From contig CATPBP010000093.1 in assembly GCA_955652675.1 (NCBI GenBank), forward strand, positions 1-51,815: DNA of 51,815 nt, written 5' to 3'. The notes below the pieces were generated by a model. That model was not told the origin of the DNA. It did no database searches and was given only the letters and a program-made list of their open reading frames with translations. The position numbers were made by a program, and so were the translations under genes. The DNA comes from Candidatus Dormiibacterota bacterium. Its GTDB lineage: Bacteria; Chloroflexota; Dormibacteria; Dormibacterales; Dormibacteraceae. Shown in pieces: positions 42,358-51,779 of the stretch. Each line of letters begins with the position of its first letter. Positions within the stretch are counted from its first letter, which is position 1.

Positions 42358-43665
42358 ATGGGCGTAGCCCCCATAAAGATGCCGCAGCTCGGCGAGTCCG
42401 TCACCGAGGGCACCGTCGACAAGTGGCTGAAGCAGGAAGGGGACTACGTCAAGCGAGACGAACCGCTGGTCGAGATCGTCACCGACAAGGTCAACGCCGA
42501 GGTGCCGTCCCCCTTCGAGGGAAAGCTGGTCAGGATCAGCGTCGGAGAGGGCACCACCGTGGCCATCGGTACCGAGCTCGCGCAGATGGAGGTCGAAGGC
42601 GGGGCTCCCGAATCCGAGCCGGCGAGTGCCGCCGCTCCCTCGGCGCCGGCCGAGGCGGAGACCGTCGTCCCCGCCGGACGGCCCACGGCGCCGGAGCCGG
42701 TCAGCGAGGCGGCCGACGGCGGTTCCCGGCCTCGTCTCAGCCCCGCCGTTCGCCGGCTGGCCGAGGAGCACGACATAGATCCCAGCCGCCTTCAGGGTAG
42801 TGGTGAGGGTGGGCGGGTGACGCGCGATGACGTTCTCGCCTTTCTCGAGAGACGGGAAGCGGCTCCCAGCGACGGAGCCGCGGCCCCGCCCGCCGCCGCC
42901 CCGGCCGCGGCGCCAGAGCCGGCCGCTTCTCCCTCTCCCCGGGCAGCTCCCGGAGCGGTCGGGGACCCCCGCGAGGAGCTGGTCCGGCTGACGGCCGTGC
43001 GCCGCTCCATCGCCGAGCACATGACGCGAAGCCTCGCCACCTCGCCCCACGCCTGGACCCTCCAGGAGGTGGACGTCACAGAGCTGGTGCGCTATCGCGA
43101 AGCCGAGAAAGAGGGATTCCAGCGGCGCCACGGCTCCCCCCTGACCTACCTTCCCTTCGTCATCCAGGTGGTTTGTCAGGGACTGGCCGAGTTTCCCTAC
43201 CTGAACTCCACCTGGACCGACGAAGGCATCCTCCTCAAGCGTTACGTGAACATGGGAATCGCGGTCGCGATCCCCGACGGCCTGATCGTGCCGGTCATCC
43301 GGGATGCCGACCGTCTCGGTCTGAGCGATCTGGCACGCGTCCTCGACGATCTTGTGAGGCGGGCTCGCGGGCGCCAGCTGAAGCCGGAGGACGTCCAGGC
43401 CGGCACCTTCACGCTGAACAACACCGGAGCCACCGGCTCGGTTGCCAGCCAGCCCATCATCAACCAGCCGCAGGCCGCCATCCTGACCACCGAGGCGATC
43501 GTCAGGCGTCCGGTGGTGATCGGAGAGGGGATAGCGGTACGGCACATGATGAACATGTGCTTGAGCTTCGATCACCGTATCGTCGACGGCATGATGGCGG
43601 GCCAGTTCCTGGGCTACGTCAAGCGGCGGCTCGAGGCCTGGGCCCCGGCGGACGTTCAGGTTTAG
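42358..43665 (+). CDS. 2-oxo acid dehydrogenase E2 (dihydrolipoamide acyltransferase)
   Basis: 435-residue E2 core of a 2-oxo acid dehydrogenase complex. Lipoyl domain at 1-80 with the lipoylated Lys44 in EIVTDKVNAEV, a linker, the peripheral subunit-binding domain (about 124-161, RLSPAVRRLAEEHDIDPSRL), an Ala/Pro-rich linker, and the acyltransferase domain ending in SFDHRIVDGMMAGQF with the catalytic His/Asp. Closest to branched-chain or 2-oxoglutarate E2s; E1 and E3 are not in the window, so the substrate is undecided. AGGAGG (42347-42352) lies 5 nt before ATG 42358. It begins 29 nt after tRNA-Cys and is followed by lipA and lipB. Confidence 0.95.
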   Translation: MGVAPIKMPQLGESVTEGTVDKWLKQEGDYVKRDEPLVEIVTDKVNAEVPSPFEGKLVRISVGEGTTVAIGTELAQMEVEGGAPESEPASAAAPSAPAEAETVVPAGRPTAPEPVSEAADGGSRPRLSPAVRRLAEEHDIDPSRLQGSGEGGRVTRDDVLAFLERREAAPSDGAAAPPAAAPAAAPEPAASPSPRAAPGAVGDPREELVRLTAVRRSIAEHMTRSLATSPHAWTLQEVDVTELVRYREAEKEGFQRRHGSPLTYLPFVIQVVCQGLAEFPYLNSTWTDEGILLKRYVNMGIAVAIPDGLIVPVIRDADRLGLSDLARVLDDLVRRARGRQLKPEDVQAGTFTLNNTGATGSVASQPIINQPQAAILTTEAIVRRPVVIGEGIAVRHMMNMCLSFDHRIVDGMMAGQFLGYVKRRLEAWAPADVQV

Positions 43666-43709
43666 CCGCGTGCTGATTGCCGTTGAGGAGCCCCAGCCGG
43701 AGCGATGGA

Positions 43710-44606
43710 ATGATTGATCAGCCTGTCAGGCCCACCCGCCAGATCCCGGACTGGATAAAGGTTCGGGTCCACGAGGGCGAGGACTACCGCCAGCTGAAGG
43801 AGCTGGTCAAATCACGGCGGCTGCACACGGTCTGCGAAGAGGCGCACTGCCCCAACATCTACGACTGCTGGAGCCGGCGAACGGCCACCTTCATGATCCT
43901 GGGCGACGTCTGCACCCGAGCCTGCCGCTTCTGCGCGGTCACCTCCGGGCGCCCCACCGAGCTGGACATCGGCGAGCCCTCCCGGGTGGCGGACTCGATC
44001 GCCCAGCTTGGGCTGAAGCACGCGGTCATCACCTCGGTGGACCGCGACGATCTCCGTGACGGCGGGGCCGAGATCTTCGCCCGCACCATCCGTGCCGTCC
44101 GGCGCCGGAGTCCCGGCACCTCGATCGAGGTGCTGACCCCCGATTTCCAGGGTGACCACCAGGCCATCCGCACGGTCGTCGAGGCCCGACCCGACATCTT
44201 CAACCACAACACCGAGACCGTGCCCCGGCTCTATTCGAGCATCAGGCCCAAAGCGGTCTACGCCAACAGCCTCGACCTGCTTCGTTACGTCAAGCAGCTG
44301 GCCCCGCAGATGGTGACGAAATCGGGCGTCATGGTCGGCCTGGGCGAGACCCGAGACGAGCTCCTCCAGGTCTTCCGCAACATGCGAGAGCACTCGATCG
44401 ACGTCCTCACCGTGGGTCAGTACCTGCGGCCTTCAAGGAAGCACGCCGAGGTGGTGCGCTACTACCCGCCTGACGAATTCCGCGAGCTGAAGGAGGCCGC
44501 CCAGGCGATGGGCTTCGCCCACGTCGAGTCGGGTCCACTCGTTCGCTCCTCCTACCACGCCGATGAGCAAATCCCTGCCGGGCGTACTGGCCTACTGGCT
44601 GGCTGA
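43710..44606 (+). CDS. lipA: Lipoyl synthase
   Basis: Radical-SAM enzyme that inserts two sulfurs into octanoyl groups on lipoyl domains. Auxiliary cluster ligands Cys42, Cys47 and Cys53 (CEEAHCPNIYDC) and the radical-SAM CxxxCxxC at Cys68, Cys72 and Cys75 (CTRACRFC) are present; VRSSYHAD provides the conserved serine near the end. 298 residues from ATG 43710, with GGAG 7 nt upstream. An upstream TTG (43677) is less likely. It lies 44 nt after the E2 gene and overlaps lipB by 44 nt. Confidence 0.97.
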   Translation: MIDQPVRPTRQIPDWIKVRVHEGEDYRQLKELVKSRRLHTVCEEAHCPNIYDCWSRRTATFMILGDVCTRACRFCAVTSGRPTELDIGEPSRVADSIAQLGLKHAVITSVDRDDLRDGGAEIFARTIRAVRRRSPGTSIEVLTPDFQGDHQAIRTVVEARPDIFNHNTETVPRLYSSIRPKAVYANSLDLLRYVKQLAPQMVTKSGVMVGLGETRDELLQVFRNMREHSIDVLTVGQYLRPSRKHAEVVRYYPPDEFRELKEAAQAMGFAHVESGPLVRSSYHADEQIPAGRTGLLAG

Positions 44607-45303
44607 GGTTCCCTACCGGGAGGCCTGGGACCTCCAGCGGTCTCTGGTGGAGGCCGTCCGCCGGCGCGAGCACCCGGGGGCGCTGCTTCTGCTCCAGCAC
44701 CCGCACGTCTTCACCATCGGCCGTCGAGGCGACGGTTCGACCCTGCTCTGGAGCGAGGAGGAGTGCGCTCGAAGAGGGGTCGAGCTGGTCTGGTCCGACC
44801 GGGGCGGAGACGCGACGTACCACGGTCCCGGCCAGCTGGTCGGCTACCCGATCCTGGACCTCCCCGCCCTGGGCAGCGACATCCTCCGCCATATTCGCGG
44901 CCTCGAGCGATCTTTGATCGCCTACCTCGCGACCCTGGGGATCGCCTCGGAAGCGGGGGCCCCCGGCATGACCGGCGTCTGGGCCCGGGGCGCCAAGGTG
45001 GCGGCCATCGGCGTGAAGCTGAACCAGACCGTCACCAGCCACGGCTTCGCCCTCAACCTGACCAGCGACCTCGAGATCTTCAACGCCGGGATCGTGCCGT
45101 GCGGCCTGGTGGGCAAGCGTGCCACCTCGGTCCTGGAGGTCTCCGGTCTCCGAGTGGACGTGGCGGAAGCCGCCCGCGCCTATCCACGCCACTTCGCCAA
45201 GACCCACGGGGTCGCCGTGGAATGGGCCGATCCGGCCTCGCTGCGCGTTATGCTCGCCTCGGTAGGGGAGCAGGTGTCGACCCGAACGTTGCCGGTCGTA
45301 TAG
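44563..45303 (+). CDS. lipB: Octanoyl-[ACP]-protein N-octanoyltransferase
   Basis: Transfers octanoate from acyl carrier protein to lipoyl domains, the step before LipA. RGGDATYHGPGQLVGYPI begins at 80, Lys145 is in ARGAKVAAIGVK and the catalytic Cys180 in NAGIVPCGL. 246 residues. Together with the E2 gene and lipA it makes a self-contained E2-lipoylation operon. Confidence 0.97.
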   Translation: MSKSLPGVLAYWLAEVPYREAWDLQRSLVEAVRRREHPGALLLLQHPHVFTIGRRGDGSTLLWSEEECARRGVELVWSDRGGDATYHGPGQLVGYPILDLPALGSDILRHIRGLERSLIAYLATLGIASEAGAPGMTGVWARGAKVAAIGVKLNQTVTSHGFALNLTSDLEIFNAGIVPCGLVGKRATSVLEVSGLRVDVAEAARAYPRHFAKTHGVAVEWADPASLRVMLASVGEQVSTRTLPVV

Positions 45304-45387
45304 CCCGGCACGGTCGCCGCGTATACGTGTAGGTATAGGACAGTCCCGTAATCTGGCCGGTCGCCGGCCTTGGGCGGTGCAGACGGC

Positions 45388-46173
45388 ATGCTCCACGTTC
45401 TCATAAGCGTTCAGGCCAGTCTCGCCGGCTGGCCTCAAACACCGGCGTGGTTGCACACTCTGGGCCGGGCGGCCGGGCACTTCATTCACGAGCACCAGGC
45501 CCTCGGCCTCTTTCTGGTCATCTTTGCCGAGGAGCTCGGCATCCCCCTGCCGGCGCCCGGTGACGTCGCCATCGCCTGGGGTGGCTACCTGACCACAACC
45601 GGCGCGATCGCCTACCCCATGGCCTACGTGGCCGTCATCGGCGGGGCCGTGCTCGGCAGCTTCGTTTTGTACAGCCTCAGCAAGAGGTTCGGGCACCCAT
45701 TCGTGGTCCGCTTCGGGCGCTACGTGGGGCTGCACCCCGAGCGGCTCGAGAAGGCCGAACAGGCCTTCCAGCGCTGGGGCCCCTGGGCGATCATCATCGG
45801 CCGCCACATCCCGGGAATGCGTATCGTCCTCTCCGCCTTCGCCGGCGTCTTCCAGGTGAAAGCCCGCGTGTTCGTGCCTTGCGTGCTGCTTTCGGCCTCC
45901 ATCTGGGCCGCCATCTTCCTGGAGATCGGCCGGCTACTGGGCCGCAACAGCCGGTTCCTGTTCCGGCTCTTCCCCGCCCACCTCTTCCCATTCCTGCTGC
46001 TTCTCCTGGTGGGCGCGGCGCTGGTCTGGCTGGCTTTCGAGCATGGCTGGCGGCCTCGCTCCCAGGGCCATGCGGGGGGAGCCAACCCAGAGAAGGCGCC
46101 CCCCGAGGACAGCGATCCGGCTCGCGACCGGGAACCGGCGGGCGAGCGGGAGCCCCTCCACGACCGGCGCTAG
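45388..46173 (+). CDS. DedA family membrane protein
   Basis: About 261 residues with four to five hydrophobic segments. The DedA/SNARE-associated domain motifs are AEELGIPLPAPGDVAIAWGGYL and GRHIPGMRIVLSAFAG; the conserved arginine and proline residues are those linked to lipid-carrier (undecaprenyl phosphate) flipping in the family. A charged, disordered C-terminal tail (about 35 residues) follows the last helix. ATG 45388 is chosen; a TTG at 45370 is in frame. Confidence 0.9.
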   Translation: MLHVLISVQASLAGWPQTPAWLHTLGRAAGHFIHEHQALGLFLVIFAEELGIPLPAPGDVAIAWGGYLTTTGAIAYPMAYVAVIGGAVLGSFVLYSLSKRFGHPFVVRFGRYVGLHPERLEKAEQAFQRWGPWAIIIGRHIPGMRIVLSAFAGVFQVKARVFVPCVLLSASIWAAIFLEIGRLLGRNSRFLFRLFPAHLFPFLLLLLVGAALVWLAFEHGWRPRSQGHAGGANPEKAPPEDSDPARDREPAGEREPLHDRR

Positions 46174-46247
46174 CGGCGGTCGCCCGGAGACTTCATCGGC
46201 CGCTGGCTCGGAACAAAACGCCCCTCGCCGCCTGGCAAAGATTGTGA

Positions 46248-46253
46248 TATCAT
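46248..46253 (+). promoter_or_regulatory. Possible -10 box for a leaderless transcript
   Basis: TATCAT ends 7 nt before the ATG at 46261, with no ribosome site between them. The hexamer 17 bp upstream (TCGCCG) matches the -35 consensus at only three positions, so the assignment is tentative. Confidence 0.4.
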
Positions 46254-46260
46254 TCCTGTC

Positions 46261-46575
46261 ATGTCAGAAGCCCCGTCCGCAGAGCTGATCCCGCTCGATA
46301 CCGTCGCTACGGAGAGCGAAGTGGTGATCCTCCCGGACTTTCCTGCACTGGTGGAAGGTCAGCGGGTCTGGGTGACGGCGGTGCTCGAACGGACTGCGGT
46401 GGTCGAACCCTCCCCTGGTGAACCGAAGGTTTTGGTGAACCGCAACCGGTGTCTCGTGAATCCTCGGGACATCCGCTTCGGTCACATCGCCGCGAGGTAC
46501 GCGGCCCGGCGGGGTCGTGAAGCGGCCCGGCGGAACCGTGAAGCTGCTCAGACCGCTCGGAGGCACGCCGCCTAG
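46261..46575 (+). CDS. Small protein of unknown family, paralogue A
   Basis: 104 residues: a beta-rich core (residues about 7-72) and a strongly basic, Ala/Arg-rich helical tail (about 74-104) that could bind nucleic acid or membrane. The core aligns with the product of the gene at 46659: both share AELxPL, then V-V-AVLERTxVVE, then a late Cys-x-Val, about 40% identical over 60 residues by eye. The tail is not shared. I do not recognise the family. The gene is followed 26 nt later by a perfect terminator. Confidence 0.75.
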   Translation: MSEAPSAELIPLDTVATESEVVILPDFPALVEGQRVWVTAVLERTAVVEPSPGEPKVLVNRNRCLVNPRDIRFGHIAARYAARRGREAARRNREAAQTARRHAA

Positions 46576-46601
46576 AGCCGGCTGCTCTGGTAAGATTTTT
46601 T

Positions 46602-46630
46602 GCGCCGACCCCAAAGTCGGCGCTTTTTTT
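46602..46630 (+). terminator. Intrinsic terminator between the two paralogues
   Basis: GCGCCGAC (46602-46609), loop CCCAAA, GTCGGCGC (46616-46623) and seven T. It separates the two small paralogous genes into distinct transcripts, so the second must have its own promoter or depend on read-through. Confidence 0.92.
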
Positions 46631-46658
46631 GTCTGCCAGCCAGCGTCGGAGGTCGTAT

Positions 46659-46940
46659 ATGAGCCGCACTGCAGAACTAGTCCCCCTCGCCAGCATCGTG
46701 CCGCCTCTCAACCATGAAGTCGCGGCTGGCTTCGACGCCGAGGTCGGGGGCGAGTCGGTGCACGTGCGGGCTGTCCTCGAGAGGACCGTGGTGGTGGAAC
46801 ACGCCAACGCCGAGCGAAGCGTCGTGCGCAAGGAGCTGTGCATGGTCGAGGAAGGGGCGGTGCCGTTCATTCCCGGAAACCCGAGCGCCGGGGTCGGGCC
46901 GCGCCAGTGGCGCCGGCTGCCCGGCAAGCCCCCCAAGTAG
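46659..46940 (+). CDS. Small protein of unknown family, paralogue B
   Basis: 93 residues from ATG 46659, which has a perfect GGAGGT 5 nt upstream (46648-46653). It is homologous to the preceding small gene through AELVPL, VRAVLERTVVVE and ELCMVEE, but ends in a Pro/Gly/Arg-rich tail instead of the Arg/Ala helix. The upstream terminator implies separate regulation; the TATATG right at the start and the T-run leave little room for a promoter, so read-through from the first gene remains possible. Confidence 0.8.
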   Translation: MSRTAELVPLASIVPPLNHEVAAGFDAEVGGESVHVRAVLERTVVVEHANAERSVVRKELCMVEEGAVPFIPGNPSAGVGPRQWRRLPGKPPK

Positions 46941-46977
46941 ACCTCGGCCTCTAGAAGGCAGTCGTATCGTGGGTCGC

Positions 46978-47502
46978 ATGAAGATTGCATGCGTGCTGAC
47001 GAACGGGTTCGAGGACAGCGAGTTCCGGCAACCCTACGATGCGCTGCGCCAGGCGGAGCATGAGGTCGTCATCGTGGGACTGGAAGCCGGCCAGAAGGTC
47101 GACGGCTACAAAGGAATGGAGCAAGGCGTCACCGTCGAAAAGGCGTTCGATGAAGTGACACCGAACGAGTTCGACGGCCTTCTCATACCGGGCGGCTACT
47201 CGCCGGACCGGCTCCGCGCGCACCAGGCGCCGGTCGACTTCGTTCGGGCATTCTTCGATGCGGACAAGCCCGTCGCCGCCATCTGCCACGGGCCTCAGCT
47301 CTTCCTTACCGCCGGAACCTTCCGGGATCACCGTATGACCGCCTGGAAGACGATCCAGGATGACCTCCGATTGGCGGGGGCGGACGTGGTGGATGAGGAG
47401 GTCGTCGTCGACCGCAACCTGGTCACGTCGCGCCAGCCCCAGGACATTCCCGCCTTCATCAGGGAGACGCTGCAGCTCCTCCGGGTACCGTCGAGAGCCT
47501 AG
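46978..47502 (+). CDS. DJ-1/PfpI family protein
   Basis: 174-residue PfpI-like protein (class I glutamine amidotransferase-like fold). The nucleophile elbow is AICHGPQ with Cys103-His104, and Glu12 supplies the third residue. Members act as deglycases, chaperones or peptidases; the exact role is not settled. It starts at ATG 46978 with no ribosome site; TATCGT (46965-46970) ends 7 nt upstream, as for a leaderless message. Confidence 0.9.
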   Translation: MKIACVLTNGFEDSEFRQPYDALRQAEHEVVIVGLEAGQKVDGYKGMEQGVTVEKAFDEVTPNEFDGLLIPGGYSPDRLRAHQAPVDFVRAFFDADKPVAAICHGPQLFLTAGTFRDHRMTAWKTIQDDLRLAGADVVDEEVVVDRNLVTSRQPQDIPAFIRETLQLLRVPSRA

Positions 47503-47811
47503 ATGAGTCGCCTGCGGACCGCTGACAGCTCGGTGGTTCGCGAGCGATCCATCCTCCGCCCCGAACAAAGCGAGGTGACGCGGATCGTCCAGCTACCCCT
47601 CGAGCCAGTCCGTAGGCGGCCTTCAGCTGACGCGCGGCAGCTGAGCCAGGTGCTTTTCGAGACCGCCGGATTGCTCGCCGAGTCTCTCGAAAGCGGCGAC
47701 GCTGACTTCAGGGACGAGGTGATCGACCTCGCCGTGCGCTCGCTTCGAGTCGCCGGTACCGTGATCGAGCGCCGCCTCGAGTCCACCTCTCCCCCGCTCT
47801 CCGGAGTCTGA
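47503..47811 (+). CDS. Hypothetical protein
   Basis: 102 codons beginning directly after the stop of the PfpI-like gene. Charged and Arg-rich, with a helical stretch (about 45-92) of regular Leu/Ala/Glu pattern. No recognised family. The minus-strand frame over the same DNA is also open, but position and start favour this one. Confidence 0.5.
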   Translation: MSRLRTADSSVVRERSILRPEQSEVTRIVQLPLEPVRRRPSADARQLSQVLFETAGLLAESLESGDADFRDEVIDLAVRSLRVAGTVIERRLESTSPPLSGV

Positions 47812-47823
47812 GCGCCCGAGCCG

Positions 47824-49419
<1,596 letters not shown>

Positions 49420-49537
49420 CAGATGCCTCCCTGGCTTAGCGGAACAGCACGGTGGCGCCACCAGGGACTGTACAGGGTGCCGGTGCCCAGCCAGGTCGTC
49501 GGACCGTCCGGCGCCTGCTGCAGGTCAGAGAAGAGAC

Positions 49538-49614
49538 TGGTGCCGAGGCCCAGATTTGAACTGGGGACACCGTGATTTTCAGTCACGTGCTCTACCAAGC
49601 TGAGCTACCTCGGC
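49538..49614 (-). tRNA. tRNA-Phe (GAA anticodon)
   Basis: Minus strand: acceptor GCCGAGG/CCTCGGC, D-arm GCTC/GAGC, anticodon stem CGTGA/TCACG with loop CTGAAAA (anticodon GAA), T-arm CCCAG-TTCAAAT-CTGGG, discriminator A and encoded CCA. 77 nt. Confidence 0.96.
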
Positions 49615-49703
49615 ACGGCGATCCATTCTACTTTTCCGCGGAAGCAGCCTCGTCTGCAGTGTGCACTTGAGGAAGAGTTGATACCCTTCAACCGGCGCAG
49701 AAG

Positions 49704-49732
49704 TTGACATTCCTACTGTGTCACTTCATAAT
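49704..49732 (+). promoter_or_regulatory. Promoter of the CsbD-like gene
   Basis: Consensus -35 TTGACA (49704-49709), 17-bp spacer, CATAAT (49727-49732); start expected near 49739. One of the strongest sigma-70-type promoters in the window, in an AT-richer stretch. It leaves a leader of about 79 nt. Confidence 0.8.
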
Positions 49733-49744
49733 GAATGTATATCA

Positions 49745-49771
49745 GGAAGGGTGAGAGCGGGAAGCCCTTCC
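49745..49771 (+). promoter_or_regulatory. Hairpin in the CsbD leader
   Basis: GGAAGGG (49745-49751) and CCCTTCC (49765-49771) form a perfect 7-bp stem about 6 nt from the predicted 5' end of the mRNA. A 5' stem of this type usually protects a message from decay; a regulatory role is possible. Confidence 0.5.
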
Positions 49772-49817
49772 CCACCGTTCGTTCCAAATCTGAAGCTGTA
49801 TTGGAAGGAGAGTCCAG

Positions 49818-49994
49818 ATGAAGGACAAGATCACCGGCAAGGCGGAGGAGATCAAGGGCAAGGTTACGGGCGATAAGGGCGAGGAACTGAAGGGCAAGGC
49901 CCGTCAGGGCGTCGGCGACGTCAAGCAGACCGGAAAAGAGGTCGCGTACGACGCCGAGCATCCGGCCCCCGACGAGCGCGAGGAGCCCCTCTAG
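49818..49994 (+). CDS. CsbD-like stress protein
   Basis: 58-residue CsbD-like protein, too short for most gene finders. It opens MKDKITGKAEEIKGKVTGD and repeats the family pattern GKxEExKGK/GKARQGVGDVKQ; it is hydrophilic and probably disordered until it meets a partner. CsbD proteins are abundant in general stress responses, though their role is unknown. GGAG lies 7 nt before ATG 49818. A consensus promoter and a long terminator enclose it as a single-gene unit. Confidence 0.92.
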   Translation: MKDKITGKAEEIKGKVTGDKGEELKGKARQGVGDVKQTGKEVAYDAEHPAPDEREEPL

Positions 49995-50019
49995 AGCCCC
50001 GTACCGACCGCCGATCCAC

Positions 50020-50058
50020 GACGAGGCCGCGAAGCTCCAGCTTCCCGGCCTCGTCTCT
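50020..50058. terminator. Terminator between the CsbD gene and a convergent gene
   Basis: GACGAGGCCG (50020-50029) pairs with CGGCCTCGTC (50046-50055), extended by GAAGCT/AGCTTC inside, then TCTTTC. A near-perfect long stem placed between two converging genes, so it may serve both strands. Confidence 0.8.
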
Positions 50059-50059
50059 T

Positions 50060-50377
50060 TCAGCTCCGTTCGTCCAATTCCAATCGGCGCTCTTTCCAGT
50101 AGGTGAGACGCCGCTCAAATCGTTTGACTTCGGCCTCCAGCACTATTCGATCGGTATCCACCACCTCTTTCCTGGCCGGCTTGTCCCCGAGGTCCTTGAG
50201 CGCCTCCTCAGCGACGCCAAGAAGCCGTTGCTTGAACTGGAGGAGCTCCTGGTAGACCTCCACCCACTTCTCAGCGTCGTCCAGGTAGGGCGTGGCCGGG
50301 TCTTCTCCAGGGAGAAGCCGGTCGGGATCGGCGGCCTCCTCACCCGCGCGCTCGTCTCGCAAGCGTTCGCTATCCAA
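50060..50377 (-). CDS. Hypothetical coiled-coil protein
   Basis: 105 residues: acidic first third (LRDERAGEEAADPDRLLPGE), then two long helices predicted to pair (about 34-65 EKWVEVYQELLQFKQRLLGV, and about 72-103 VLEAEVKRFERRLTYWKERR). No recognised family. TTG 50377 is the only start in reach and has no clear ribosome site. It is divergent from the histidine kinase gene. Confidence 0.65.
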   Translation of the reverse strand: MDSERLRDERAGEEAADPDRLLPGEDPATPYLDDAEKWVEVYQELLQFKQRLLGVAEEALKDLGDKPARKEVVDTDRIVLEAEVKRFERRLTYWKERRLELDERS

Positions 50378-50444
50378 TGATCAGTTTCCGTTGGTGGTGA
50401 ATGCCGATATGTAGATTATCATGTAATGTGATATTCAAATTCCA

Positions 50445-51344
50445 ATGGTTGGCCTCCAGCAGCGATCCACTCGATTCCTCCCCAAGGTAGCCGGCCTTAG
50501 GCGTGCCATGTTTAGCACGGAGGGTGGCCTGCTTGCCATGTGCCTCCTTGCCATGACCTTCAGCTGGCGGCTGGTCCAGCAGAACTCGGTGGTGGCCAGG
50601 CTGCGAAGGCAGCATCAGCGAGTCGCCGAACTCGAAGAGATGAAGTCGGCCTACCTCCGGCTGGCATCGCACGAGCTCAGGACGCCGATCGGCGTCGCCC
50701 GCGGCTACGTCGACCTGGCGCAATCCGGTGAGCTGGGAACCCTCCCCCAGCCTGCTCGAGAGGCCCTCGAGCAGGTCGGCGCAAGCCTGCGGGACGCGGA
50801 CGCCATCCTCACCGAGATGGTGGAGATCGCCCGGATGCAGGAGGGACGGCGGTTGCTCAGGGTCGACAAGCTGGACCTCCGAGAGACGGTCCGCGAGGCC
50901 TACCAGCGGGTCGCGCCCTTGACGACCAGCCATCATTTGCTGATCAGCCAGCCGGAGTCTCCCCTCTGGATCGAGGGCGACAGGCTTCGCCTGAGGTCCG
51001 CGGTGAGAAATCTCCTGGAGAACGCGATCAAGTACTCCCCGGAGGGAGGCGAGATCCGCTGCACCTTGAATGAAGTCGGGGGCATGGCATCGGTCACCGT
51101 ATCCGACCGCGGCCTCGGTATCCCACCTTCTCAGGTGGAGAAGCTGTTTCAGCGCTTCGAGAGAGCCTCTCAGGCAGCTCCGGGCGGGATCCCCGGGACG
51201 GGGCTCGGCCTGCACCTGGCGCGGGAGATAGCACGGGCCCATGAGGGCGACCTGACGGTGTCGTCCCATCGTGACCTGGGTACCACGTTCGTGCTGTCGC
51301 TGCCGCTCTCCGGAGGTCCCTCAGCGCGCAACGGCCGCCTCTGA
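50445..51344 (+). CDS. Sensor histidine kinase
   Basis: 299 residues with one membrane helix (about 24-44), a short coiled coil, a HisKA domain with phospho-His76 in SHELRTPIGVARGY and a HATPase domain: N box NLLENAIKYSP (Asn193), G1 DRGLGIP (Asp221), G2 GTGLGLHLARE (251-261). It has no sensory domain outside the membrane, so it probably senses via the membrane or a partner. No response regulator is adjacent. ATG 50445 lies in an AT-rich divergent region with TATTC-type hexamers, and lacks a ribosome site. Confidence 0.9.
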   Translation: MVGLQQRSTRFLPKVAGLRRAMFSTEGGLLAMCLLAMTFSWRLVQQNSVVARLRRQHQRVAELEEMKSAYLRLASHELRTPIGVARGYVDLAQSGELGTLPQPAREALEQVGASLRDADAILTEMVEIARMQEGRRLLRVDKLDLRETVREAYQRVAPLTTSHHLLISQPESPLWIEGDRLRLRSAVRNLLENAIKYSPEGGEIRCTLNEVGGMASVTVSDRGLGIPPSQVEKLFQRFERASQAAPGGIPGTGLGLHLAREIARAHEGDLTVSSHRDLGTTFVLSLPLSGGPSARNGRL

Positions 51345-51386
51345 ACTCCCCGGACCGGGGACGGAAGAATCTGGGCCTCTGGTCTC

Positions 51387-51455
51387 TCAGTCCGGCGTGA
51401 TGTTCAGGTTGCCGCGAAAGACGTTGTCGGGGTCCCAGCGCCGCTTGACATAGGC
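51387..51455 (-). pseudogene. 3' fragment of a berberine-bridge-type FAD oxidase
   Basis: The minus strand reads AYVKRRWDPDNVFRGNLNI then TPD and a stop, the usual C-terminus of FAD-linked oxidases with a berberine-like domain (KRRWDPDNVFR). Upstream of about 51455 the similarity ends at once and the frame reads into unrelated DNA. No rest of the gene is present, so this is a remnant. Confidence 0.65.
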
Positions 51456-51467
51456 GCAGCAGATGTC

Positions 51468-51677
51468 ATCGCTGACTACGACGCGATCTGCCGGGTCGCG
51501 CAACTGTGCACCGAAGGGGAGGCCAAGGGCGACGGCGGGAAGCTGCGCGAAGCCTTCCATGCGGACGCGCGGATGTTCGGGTCCATCGCCGGCATGCGGT
51601 ACGACGTGCCGATCGCGGAGCTCTTCGCGCTGGCGGAGAGCGCGCCCGCCGACACCGGCAACTACCGGTCGCGCGTC
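51468..51677 (+). pseudogene. Fragment of an NTF2/lumazine-binding-like gene
   Basis: In frame from about 51468 the plus strand reads YDAICRVAQLCTEGEAKGD, then KLREAFHADARMFGSIAGM and RYDVPIAELFALAESAP, the first half of a SnoaL/NTF2-like (lumazine-binding type) protein. It has no start codon and loses similarity after NYRSRV at 51677. It lies head to tail with the FAD oxidase fragment, so the two were joined by recombination. The frame then stays open, without a stop, into the ATG at 51780. Confidence 0.6.
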
Positions 51678-51779
51678 CTCTTTTGGAGCCGCTGGCGCCG
51701 GGGCTTGACGTCGCGCCCAGGTAGGCGGATCGTGTGGCCCATATCACGGATCCGTTGTCAAGCCCAGGAGGTTGTGACG

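Noticed and set aside
44407-45807. A 466-codon minus-strand frame over lipB and dedA
   Set aside because: Antisense to two genes with complete catalytic motifs; low-complexity Gly/Arg/Gln composition.
49713-49961. 82-codon minus-strand frame opposite the CsbD-like gene
   Set aside because: The plus-strand CsbD-like protein matches its family end to end and has promoter, ribosome site and terminator.
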